NCBI GenBank assembly: GCA_947561395.2
Contig: OX387194.1
Coordinates: forward strand, 32,374,036 to 32,438,035
Reading direction: 5' to 3'
Length of the DNA: 64,000 bases
Origin: Buxus sempervirens
Taxonomy: Eukaryota; Streptophyta; Magnoliopsida; Buxales; Buxaceae
Positions 33,010-43,539 of the stretch are shown here, piece after piece. The translations under genes and the position numbers were made by a program. The number at the start of each line of letters is the position of its first letter. The first letter of the stretch is position 1. A model generated the notes under the pieces. It searched no databases and was not told where the DNA came from. It worked only from the letters and a program-made list of their open reading frames with translations.

Positions 33010-35036
33010 TACATCTACATGATAGAAAGCCAAGATAGTTAAGGAGAACCCACTCCAAGGCAAAGGTCTCCCCCACCTCCCATATGCATTATACACCCAA
33101 GTACAAGGGATGGTCTGGGTCAGATGTTCCAGAATATGCCCCAAGTACTGGGACTGCCTATTGAGCTGGCTTATCATGAAACTGTTGGTAACTGGGCTCC
33201 TGACGGACATTCTTCCAGCAGGAGGGATGAATCATCAGGAAAATCTATAACCAAGGCATTGCCTAAGGTGGACCCACCCAACGAAGTCACTGTTCGGGTA
33301 CCAGGGACTATCATCCGCCGCGGGGTATGGATCAGTGTATCATCAGAAGATTCAAGTCAGAATCAACCAAAGAAGGGCACAGCTGATGACCCCATCTGCA
33401 TCTCCTCTGACAGCAACATCAGCATGATACAAACCGGGAAGGTGAATGCGGTGACTGCTGTAACCAAGGACAAGCACGCATTGCAGAACTGGAGTTTGAC
33501 GCCACTTGCCACTCGCAAAGCCGAACTACCACAGGGAGTTTCTTCCACTTTTGAAATTCCCCCTGTAGATATTGCTGCACTTTTTAATAAATGCATGAAG
33601 TCTTTTGATTATTTTTCTGCTTCTGTGAATAATTCTGCAAATAAGCAAACCCAAAATCGCAACCTTAATATCAATCTCGACGCACACCCGAAAAATTCGG
33701 AGCACGAGATAGATAATCAGGCTGCCAAAATCAAACAAAAACAAAAAGGTCAAAAAGAACAAAAAGAAATCCATAGTGTCGAGCAGGAATCAGATAGCGA
33801 CACTTACTCATCACAACTCGATGATTCAGAAATTATCCCCAGTGTTCCTTTTGAACTTGAGGATAATGATGAACCATGGGAGACCCCACCTGAAATCCAA
33901 TTTGCCTTGGACAGGCATGAAAAGGGTCTCTAGGCTAATATTGAGGAAACTGAACCTATCAACATAGGTGACACAGCACATCCAAGGATTCTTCAAGTTG
34001 GTAAAAAGCTGACATTATTACAGAAAACACAGATAACTGATTTTCTAAAAACCTACACTGATGTGTTTGCATGGTCATACGAGAATATGCCTGGGTTAGA
34101 CACGGATTTAGTTGTGCATCGGTTACCTATAAAGTCTGAGGCCACACCAGTGAAGCAAAAACTCAGGCGCATGAAACCAGAATGGGCCCTGAAGATCAAA
34201 GAAGAGATCACCAAGCAGTTGAAAGCTGGATTCTTGAAAGTTACAGAATACCCAGAATGGTTAGCAAACATTGTGCCAGTCCCCAAGAAAGATGGGAGGG
34301 TCAGGATGTGTATTGACTACAAGGATCTGAACAAGGCAAGCTCGAAAGATGACTTCCCGCTGCCACACATTGATATATTGGTTGATAATACTGCAACTCA
34401 TTCCATGTTCTCCTTTATGGATGGATTCTCTGGGTATAATCAGATACGAATGGTGCCTGAAGACATGGAAAAGACTTCCTTCATCACACATTGGGGCACA
34501 TACTGCTACAAAGTGATGCCATTCGGGTTGAAGAATGCAGGTGCCACATACCAGCGGGCAATGACTTTGTTATTCCACGACCTGATGCACAAGGAGATGG
34601 AAGTATATGTGGATGACATGATTGCAAAATCAAAAGAAGAAGAAAGTCATTTGGTGAACCTTGGAAAGGTGTTTAACAGGCTCAGGGAATGCAAGCTCAG
34701 GCTGAACCCGAATAAGTGTGTATTCGGAGTTACTTCAGGGAAGCTACTCGGATTCATCGTTGGAAAACGAGGAATTGAAGTTGACCCAGTCAAAGTAAAG
34801 GCCATATTGGAGATGCCTCCCTCATCCATAGAGAAAGAAGTAAGAGGTTTCCTTGGCAGGTTACAGTACATTAGTCGGTTCATAGCCCAGATGACTCCCG
34901 TGTGCGAACCAATATTCAAATTGCTAAAGAAGGATAACCCAGTGGTCTGGAATAAGGATTGCCAAGAAGCGTTTGACAAAATCAAGGCTTATTTGATGAG
35001 TCCACCAACTTTGGTTCCCCTGTACCTGGACGACCT
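33010..35036 (+). pseudogene. pol (RT): pro-RT linker and reverse transcriptase of element 2
   Basis: The gag-pro frame carries on through TAA 33040 and a ~270-residue acidic/charged linker (33124-33933) to TAG 33931, then RT. RT motifs: DVFAWSY, PEWLANIVPVPKKDG, VRMCIDYKDLN, FMDGFSGYNQI, YVDD (34606-34617), LGRLQYISRFIAQ. The frame is lost by an indel near 35015-35035, just before the RNase H. The linker could include the intron known from Ogre elements between pro and RT; I could not define splice sites with confidence. Confidence 0.9.
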
Positions 35037-35408
35037 CTAATCATGTACTTATCAGTCACAGAAACAGCCGCTGGATGTGTTTTAGGGCAACACGATGATA
35101 CAGGAAGGAAGGAGCAAGCAATTTATTATCTGAGCAAGAAGTTTACCAATTATGAAGTAAGATACACATTGCTTGAGAAGACTTGTGGTGCGTTGGTATG
35201 GGCAGCTCAGAAGCTTCGGCATTATCTTCTCAGTCATACTGTCCTTTTGATCTCGGATACGGATCCCCTGAAGTACATTTTTGAAAAGCCAATCTCCACT
35301 GGAAGGATAGCCAAGTGGCAGGTTATCTTATCTTAGTATGACATTGTCTACACCACGAGAAAGGCAATAAAGCGACAGGCAGTAGCAGATCACTTAGCAG
35401 AACACCCT
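35037..35408 (+). pseudogene. RH: First RNase H of element 2
   Basis: MYLSVTETAAGCVLGQHDD, GRKEQAIYYLSKKF, LEKTCGALVWAAQKLRHY: a Ty3-type RNase H, shifted in frame relative to RT and ended by TAG 35334, after which the frame continues (VADHLAEHPVPDY). Confidence 0.87.
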
Positions 35409-35880
35409 GTGCCCGACTATCAACCACTCCCCACCGGGTTGCCGGATGATGAAATAATGTATGCTGAGTCAGCAGGAAAGGAAACCGGATGGCAAATGTT
35501 CTTTGATGGGGCCGTCAACATCAATGGGAAAGGGATTGGAGCAGTAATCGTTTCCCCAGAAGGAATCCATCATCCAATAGCAGCAAAACTCTTGTTCGAT
35601 TGCACTAACAACATGGCAGAATACGAAGCATGTGTGTTAGGCTTGCGAGCCGCAATTGAAATGAATATCCAAGAGTTGAAAGTCTATGGTGATTCTTGTC
35701 TAATCATTTACCAAGTAATGGGGGATTGGAGGACTAAGGATCCAAAGTTGGTGCCATATCAGGAACTGATTAAGGAATTGGAAGGACAGTTCAAAAGCGT
35801 AACATTTGATTATATGCCACGAGACAGGAATCAGTTTGCAGATGCCCTGGCAACACTGGCATCTATGGCAACCATCACTG
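35409..35880 (+). pseudogene. aRH: Second (archaeal-like) RNase H of element 2
   Basis: WQMFFDGAVNINGKGIGAVI, AEYEACVLGLRAAIEM, VYGDSCLIIYQVMG and NQFADALATLASM give the D-E-D-D pattern of the additional Tat RNase H. This domain has no stop. It is intact where element 1 has a TAG. Confidence 0.88.
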
Positions 35881-37219
35881 GTGATACTTGGGTACAACCG
35901 TTGGAGATAGAAGTGCGGCGTTCTCCTGTCTACTGTTTTAATGTTGAGAAGAGCACGCCAAAAGGGGAACCCTGGTATACAGACATAATGAGGTACCTGA
36001 GAAACAGGACTTTGCCAGAGAATGCCACAGCATCTGAGAGGCGCACGATTCAAAAACTGGCAGGACAGTTCTTCCTCAGTGGAGGCAAGCTATACAAGAA
36101 GTCCTATAATGATTCACTGCTGCTATGTGTAACAGAAGAAGAGCACAATAGCTGGTTGATGAAGTCCATGGGGGACAATGTGGCGCACATATGAACGGGC
36201 ATATGATAGCAAAAAAAATCTTGAGAATGGGTTATTACTGGTTGACTATGGAACACGATTGCCACATCCACGTAAGGAAGTGCCGGTTATGCCAAGTTTA
36301 TGCAGATAACATTCATGCACCACCCAACACTCTATACTCAATGACTTCTCCTTGGCCCTTCACCATCTGGGGAATTGATATGATTGGAGAGATCCATCCG
36401 AAGGCATCAAATGGACATCGATTCATCTTGGTTGCAATAGACTATTTTACCAAGTAGGTAGAGGCCGTGTCCTTTGCAGATGTCAAAGGGCCCCATGTAC
36501 TGAAATTCATCAGAAATAATATTGTCTGTCACTACGGTGTGCCTGAAGCACTTATCACAGACAATGCCAAGAATTTGAATAACAAGGACATGGACAAGAT
36601 GTGTGGTGATTTGAAAATTAGACATCTAAATTCCACAGCATATCGGCCCAAGATGAATGGAGCAGTAGAGGCTGCCAACAAAAATCTGAAGAAGATATTG
36701 GAGAAGATGGTAGTCACCTACAGAGACTGGCATGAGAAGCTGCCATATGCTTTACATGCATACCGAACCTCAATCAGGGCCTCAACCGGAGCAACTCCTT
36801 TCTCTCTTGTATATGGAATGGAGGCAGTCCTTCCCGTAGAAGTGCAGATCCCTTCGCTCAGAATCCTGAAGGAAGCAGAGGTTGATGATGTTGAATGGGA
36901 AGAATCAAGGTTTGACCAGTTGCAGTTGCTTGATGAGAAAAGAATTAAGGCTTTGTGCCACGGGCAACTCTATTAGCAAAGAGCAGCTCGGACTTATAAC
37001 AAGAAAGTAATACCACGACACTTCAAGGTGGGCAACATTGTTATGAAAAAGATATTCCCCCACCAAGAAGACAATAAAGGGAAATTCAAGCCAAACTATG
37101 AAGGACCATTCATAGTGCACAAAGTTCTGTCCAGAGGAGCACTAATCCTACAAGAGATGGACGGAACTATTTTTCCTGAACCAATAAATGCAAATGCAGT
37201 CAAACTGTATTACCCTTGA
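35881..37219 (+). pseudogene. int: Integrase of element 2
   Basis: The frame is lost near 36170-36190 in the H2C2 region (GDNVAH before MNGHMIAKKIL). The rest reads CRLCQVY, then WGIDMIGEI, ITDNAKNL and GAVEAAN (D, D, E). It has TAG 36455 (a Trp codon in element 1) and TAG 36974 (a Gln in element 1). The segment TGATPFSLVYGMEAVLP, missing in element 1, is present. It ends with TGA after NANAVKLYYP (37219). No chromodomain. Confidence 0.9.
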
Positions 37220-37743
37220 GATCATTCCAATTGGAAAATGAAGAAAGGCCATCCTTGACTCTCCCCCAAGCCTGTAAATCCTCCCAAGCACCCTAAAAGG
37301 TTTCCCCTAGTTAGACACTTTTGGGTCTGACAATTTCTTTTCTAACCTAGTACAGGTGTCCCTTCACATCAAAAGGGCATTCCTGGCCCCGAAAAAAAAA
37401 AGAAAGAGCAATTGCGAAGAAAATAAGAAAAAGGCAAAATAAAACGGGGAGAATGTGAACCCCACATCAAAATAAGCCAGGATGTAAGCCCTAAGAATAA
37501 AAGGAGCATTATACAAACCCATAAAGTACAACCTTTTGAGCCATTTGTCTTTCTTTCAAAACCCCAGCCTAGCCTACATTTCGTCCTATCTTGAAGACCT
37601 CTCGGATCCTAAAGTGAATGATCTTAAGCAAAAAAGTCAAATCCGCATTTTCTGGTAATGACGGAATTGGAGTCTCCCTGAAAGGACCAGACATAGTGAA
37701 AACCCAAAAAGGGCGCTATGTGCAAAAAGGGTCAGTCGTCATA

Positions 37744-37779
<36 letters not shown>

Positions 37780-39027
37780 CTGGTCATACCTTGAAAGGGA
37801 AATGCAGCAAAAACAGAAATATAATGGACAGTGCACTAAACAGGGACAACCAAATGATCTGAAGGGCCTAAATTGGCAGATTGTGTTTGGGTCAACGTTT
37901 CACAATGGCCTATGATGACAAGGCTAAAAATACCAAGCACTCTAATGTATGTCTAACTTAAGGATTGACTTTTATGATAATTGCAGGCACAAGCACACAC
38001 TAACACGTTTGTGTTTTTCTGTAATTATTCTGCTTAACTACTCTTGAAATTTCCCCAGCTGTGCTGCTAACCCTTGAAGAAGGGTTCATTGCCTTAATCA
38101 ATAGCCATTTTTGATTGTGATGAGTAAAAGGCTTAGAATAAACCAGCCCTGCATATCCCTAGCAGATCAAACACTGACATTTTGATCCTTGTACAGGTCC
38201 AAAGGAGGAAGAAAGATGTAAAATGAACATGAAAAGAATATTTTGATCCTTTCTTCCCCAGTAGAGATTTCTCCCCTTTTCATCCCCAGCGGAGCTCAGA
38301 AAAAAGGAAGACCGTCAAGATTCTCAAACCCTCCAACAGAACTTCAAGAACAAAGAGAAGCATTACCATAATCCCCAGGGAGTTGTCTAGGCAGATCTTA
38401 CTCCCACTAGATCCCCAGTAGAGTAACTCATGAATGGGAAGAGAAGCTTTAATGCCTCGACAGAGAAAGAACCTGGCAAGGAGAAGCAACAAGGAAAAGC
38501 AATAATGGGCCAATTCGCCCCTTCTTGTAAATTTTGATTCTCACTTTTGTAAATAGCATAGGCTAGAGTAGGTGTGTGGTCTCCGAGATGATGGACAGCA
38601 GCGCGAAAGCTTCCTCCCGTCCTCCCCCCTGCACTCCCAAACCCATACCTTGGCCTATTTCAAACAAAAAAAAAAACTCAAAGAATCAAGAAGAAATCAA
38701 AATTGAAGTCACTAAAAGCTTTAACAAAACAAACAAGAAGAAAAGAATATTGTTAAGTGCCTTGCATCAACACCGAAATAGGCTGATGAGCTCAGATTTA
38801 ATCCTATTCTTCTTCCCAAAAACAAAGAACTAAGGAACAGCCCTATTCAAACCCGAAAGAGGGTATAGGGATTTCAAAGTCAGGAAGTGATACCAGACAT
38901 CTGACACTTCCCTTTCACTAAAAACAATTCAATGATTGAGATCGTCGACCATGCCAACAGGAATGCAAGGTGCAAAAATAAGGTTCTTTTTCTTCTTTGC
39001 CGTTCATCCCCTAAGGTGACTCTGGCA
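37220..39027. other. 3' spacer of element 2
   Basis: 1.8 kb after integrase without a credible gene; no antisense ORF comparable to those of element 1. It contains an A-rich stretch, a (GA)n run and four TCCCCAG(T/C)(A/G)GAG-like words between 38250 and 38420. Confidence 0.65.
37752..37779. repeat. (GA)n microsatellite
   Basis: About 14 GA units after an A-run, in the 3' spacer of element 2. Confidence 0.95.
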
Positions 39028-39039
39028 AAGAAGGGCAGC
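39028..39039 (+). other. Polypurine tract of element 2
   Basis: AAGAAGGGCAGC-like purine stretch directly before the TG of the 3' LTR at 39040. Confidence 0.75.
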
Positions 39040-41440
39040 TGTTAGCACCTCATTTTTGCACCCCAAAAAATGAAGAAAATGAAAATTTCAATTAAAAAGT
39101 CAAACCCTGAGGGGGCCAAAAATTGACTTTTGATTCAAGTAAATTTGGCCATCAAACTTCATCTCATTGAAAAGAGCATTTCGACACGGTTCCAACGCAA
39201 CTGAATTTGCTGGAATCGGAGTCCAGATGGGAAAATTATGAGTTGGTCAAACTTTTGGGGAGCGAAAAGTTGACTTTTGCTTGATCCCAATTCAGCTGCC
39301 AGACTTGATCCCAAGGGATAGGTGGTTCCGAGCCGGTTCCAACGACACTAAGTTTGCTGAAATCGGACACCGGACGAAGAAGTTATGAGCAGTTGAAGTT
39401 TTAGAAAAATTGGCCATATGGCAAAAAGGCAGCAAAAAATGGAATAAACCAATAAAATAAATAAATAAATGTGTTTAATAATATTTTAATAAAAGAGAAT
39501 CTCGCTTTTTTAATAAAATAATCAGAAAAATTGAATGAAATCTTGCAAAAAACCAAATTGAATAAAGGTTTGAAATCCAAACATTTTAAAAACGTGCTGG
39601 ACCGTATTTCAATTACGGGCAGGGCATGCCCGTATTTCAAATACGGGCAAGCTTCTGGAAGAAGACATGCGTCGCTGTACGGTGGGACACGCGTCCCGTA
39701 CGGCCGATTCTGCGAGATTTACAAATGTGCGTTTTTCGCCCGTATTTGAATTACGGGCAAAGCACGCCCGTACATGAAGTACGGGCAAGGCACGCCCGTA
39801 CTTCAAATACGGGCACGCCCCTTTTTGCCTATAAATAGAGAGGCCCCCCCTTCATTTCAACAAGCCATCTTGATAGGCCTCCACCCTCTCCCTCTCCTGC
39901 TAACCACGACCAAACTTTGCCCAAATGCTGCCACCCCTAAACCCAAACCCTTTTTTTTCCCAAAATGCCCCTCTCTCACCAAAACCATGTCTAAACCCTC
40001 TCTAATCTTCCTTTGAGCATAACCTCCTACCAAACCCCTCTCGAAAATCAACCTAGAAAATTTGGAGGACGTGGAAGCGCTGCTCAAATTGTTGGAGAAC
40101 CATAACATCAACCAAGCAACTAATTACATTGTAAGTGAGCTCTTCCGTTAAACTAAGTAAGTTTTGATTTTTATTATTCTCTTCTTCACTACTTCTTTTC
40201 ATTTTTATGTTATGTCTAACATGTTTTGAATGTTGTATGAGGAATTGCATACCAAAGTAGTCATTCTCATGCAAAAAAAAAAAAAAAAAAAGAAGAGGAA
40301 GGTGATAACAAAGGGCTATCAAAAAAGCCTCAAAGAAAAGGAAATTTGACCCCGTTTTATCACCATTATGGGAAGAAGATTGAAGTCATTTTTGAGCATC
40401 TGATGTCCCCTGTAAATTACCCCTTTCCCATTCTTAAAAATTGATAGTGAATAACCAAGAAAGGATCTTGCTTGCTCAAAGAACCAAGAAAAGAAGGAAA
40501 AGATGGTCCTTTGGACTAAAAGAAGAAAATGCAGTATGTTGAAGGAGCTGGAACCATCCTAGATGTTGCTGGATGTTCCAAAGAAATCACGGAATGGATC
40601 CCAGGCGGAATCGGCGGCCAAAATGCAAAATTAGTTGCGCCCGTAAACTCAGAGCGGTTTGGGCATCCCCGTATTTGTTTCACGGGCGAGCCAAACTGGG
40701 TTTCATTCACGGGCAAAGGCAGCCCGTATAACAAATACGGGCCAGTGTAATTATAACTTAAAAAACTTAATTTTTGGCCCGGTTGGACTTGAACCGGCCT
40801 GAACCAACCCTTTAGACTTCTTGGGCCATTTTAAGCCCATCTTTGGACCGTGGGCCCAAATGGACCCACCAAGGCACCTTGAGCCCACTTGTGGGGCCCA
40901 CCTTAGACTGGCCTATACTAGGCCTGTTTTCAATAAACAGGCCCAGGCCCCTTGACCCTTGGCTAATGGGCCAAATCCAAGCCCACTAAGCCCATTGCAT
41001 GTGTAAATAGTTTAAATAAATAACTAAACGGGTTACCCAATAACCCAACTGGGCCCCAAGCCCAACCATGGCAACCCGCGGGTCTTCCAACGGGACCCGG
41101 GTCCGACCCACTCCATTAAATAAAAATATAAAATCAAACTAAAAGGGACCCACACCTCCAGAGGGCCCCGCCAGACCTAACAAGGCAGCATGCTGGTCTA
41201 GGAAAAGGGTGAAATTGACTCAAAAACCAGGGAGACCCGAGGGACCCGTCAGACCGACGGGGCGGACCGGGGTGTCTTAGGGCTTCTTCGGACGTAACCG
41301 AGGACTTAGCTAGATCTCTAATAAGCCGCAGACCAGACTTAGACCCTGATAGGGCAAACACCGTGTCTGCTTGCACCTCTCAGGTAGTGGCGACTCCGAA
41401 AGTCCCGAGGCACGCACCCAACGTACGCCCGGTGTGCACA
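39040..41440 (+). repeat. 3' LTR of element 2 (2401 bp)
   Basis: A near copy of 22360-24779. Promoter array 39738-39814 with TATA 39830-39838; second array 40636-40742. It ends GGTGTGCACA followed by the TSD CCCAC. It lacks a ~20-base piece near the end present in the 5' copy. Confidence 0.95.
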
Positions 41441-41445
41441 CCCAC

Positions 41446-42269
41446 TTTTTCATAAAATTCGGATTTTCCACATATTTGCACCTACAACACTGTTTTCGTG
41501 ATTTTTGTGATTTTAGGCTAAGATCCTGGATTTATCATGATCAATATGATAGATATGGATCCAAAAGCCTGAAAGTAAACTCTAGGGTTTCATGATGTTG
41601 TTTTTGAGTCCTTTTTCATTATTGAGAGAAGACCCTACGGTCTAAGTTCTCCCCTTTTGACGTTCTTCATCAATGTGGGTATTTTTGGTTTTTATTTCTT
41701 GATTTAACGTGAAATTTGGGCTATATCTATGTCCTGGACTGTTCAAGTTAAATTTTGAAATATTTTATAAAAATCATATTTTTCTAGATTTCTAGAATTT
41801 GACTTGAAGCCAGATTTTTGGATTTTTCACTTTAAATTGATTTTATTTGATTTTATCTCAATTTTATTTTGATCATGAAACCCTAGGAATGGTATGATCA
41901 TATTTGAAAGTTCTGGATCAATCAGACTATTCGTATGAAAAAAACCATATATTTTTGTTTTTTTTGTGATCTTTCATGATTTTTATAGCAAGCCTTTTTT
42001 CCTTTGAAAAACATGAACAATGCCTGGCAACCACCTTGTGTGGATGAATAGGGGTGCCTAACACCTTCCCTTGTTCATAACCTAATCCCCTTACCTATCT
42101 CTGGTTGTTTTTTTAGGAGGGTTATTTTTACCCTAATATTGCCTTTTGTGCTTATTTAATATTTTGGTGTCCATTCACACCTAAATTGAATGGTGGCAAC
42201 TCTTTGTTTTATTTAATCCCGTGTGATGATGAGGAAGTCATTGGATTTGATTTTTTTCCATGTCTCACA
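41446..42269 (+). repeat. 3' LTR of element 1, second part
   Basis: It continues the LTR interrupted at 22359 and matches 791-1612 of the 5' copy (CACATATTTGCACCTACA, GTGTGGATGAATAGGGG), ending TGTCTCACA. Confidence 0.94.
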
Positions 42270-43539
42270 CCCATAGAGTATTGTCCTCACTAGGATCTGA
42301 AAACAAAACAAAACGTAATGAGATACAAATATCCCAGCAAGTAGCACATGCATGCTTAAATACAGTTATACAGTTCTAAAACACGATTCAGTTGTAAAAC
42401 ATATCATGGTAACGATAACATGGTTAGTCCCAATAATCTAAATAATTCATCCACAATTTCCATTTCAAAAATGAATATAATTAGTAATCCAGTCATGTAA
42501 ACCAAACGGCAATATTCATTTCAAAACATTGAGTTATAGTAGGACTCATGACATGGGACTGCCTTTAACTAGAATAATATCGATGTCCACTATCCCACCT
42601 CCTGGCTTATGTGCGAAGCTGAGTACATGATCATTGTCTTATTACGGGAGAACCCAACCAGTACAGCGAAGGGTTGGCATGTACTAACCAGTCATAGTCC
42701 GAGTACACGATAAAATGAGGGAAAGCCGCAACCCACCAGTACAAAGAAGGCCTCATCGAGTATACGATGGAAACGCGTGTGCGAACAAGGAATTACCACT
42801 AGCAAAGAACAATTCTTCTCACTATCTAGCTTATAAATGGATCCTTATCGAGCTATGCCAACTAGACTTGAAAACACAAAACTAAGTATGATATCTAGCA
42901 AGCACAACTCGTCTCAAATATAATCATCTCATCTCAAGTACATGGGGCATCCTTGAGTACACAGAGGTATCATCATCCTAAGTACATGGCATCCCCGTGT
43001 ACACGAAGGAATTTAGAATCAGAAACCAAATCTCAATCTTAAGTTAACTTAGAAATCCCAAATTCCTTGATACATCTCATAATGGTTTAAGACATTGTAA
43101 GTTCTTCCATAAGATCACTTTATTTTGCAATTTGTAACCAAATATCTTTAATAAAATTATTCTTGTAAAATATGCGCAAATTCCTTATTAAAATGGATTT
43201 TAGATTAATTCCAGAGGAAAAACCTTTTAAACTACTCAACCTTACTTGTACACTTCTTGGATTCTATTAAAATTAATTTCATAATAAAATTTGCTAAACA
43301 ATCCAAAACTATCCATTTTCTATAGTGGTCGCTTGACCGAGGCGCCTAGGTTGAGCGACCCTTTTAATAAACTGATGAAGGGATCGCCTAACACATTGCT
43401 CAAGCAATGTGTTGGATGCCCCCTTTAAAATTCTCATTGAACAGGTCGCTTGACACATTGCTCAACCAATGTGTTGGGCGACCATTGTTTTATTTCCACT
43501 ATATGATCGCTTGACCCAAGCGCCTTGAGCGATCCCTGG

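Larger units (their letters stand above)
22360..41440 (+). mobile_element. Element 2: Tat/Ogre-like Ty3/gypsy retrotransposon, 19081 bp
   Basis: It begins TGTTAGCACTTC, ends GGTGTGCACA and is flanked by CCCAC at 22355-22359 and 41441-41445. The uninterrupted element 1 LTR has one CCCAC at that point (about 784-790). Contents: LTR, PBS, an accessory ORF of DUF7745 type, three minisatellites, gag, protease, RT, RNase H, second RNase H, integrase, long 3' spacer, PPT, LTR. An ORF upstream of gag plus the second RNase H are hallmarks of Ogre-type elements. The LTR copies look almost identical, yet the coding frame has about ten stops, at least two frameshifts and a changed protease active site. 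Confidence 0.95.
1..42269 (+). mobile_element. Element 1: Tat-lineage Ty3/gypsy LTR retrotransposon, interrupted by solo LTR F and element 2
   Basis: The 5' LTR enters at the window edge. The 3' LTR starts at 21380 after a purine-rich tract, breaks at 22359, and resumes at 41446-42269. Removing the inserts (6652-9103 and 22360-41445) leaves about 21 kb, a normal size for large Tat elements. Order inside: PBS, palindrome array, minisatellite, gag-pro, RT, RNase H, second RNase H, integrase, two antisense genes, PPT. The second RNase H and the absence of a chromodomain after the integrase place it in the Tat branch rather than the chromoviruses. The element lies in another LTR (A). The left target-site duplicate is outside the window; the right copy would be CCCAT at 42270-42274. 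The coding part is broken by several stops and indels, so it is not autonomous. Confidence 0.93.

Noticed and set aside
33010..34062. An Ogre-type intron between protease and RT of element 2
   Set aside because: The frame is largely open here, and I could not pick donor and acceptor sites with confidence without transcript data.
38280..38833. Short open frames in the 3' spacer of element 2
   Set aside because: No homology to antisense genes of element 1, no domain, and base composition is that of the spacer.
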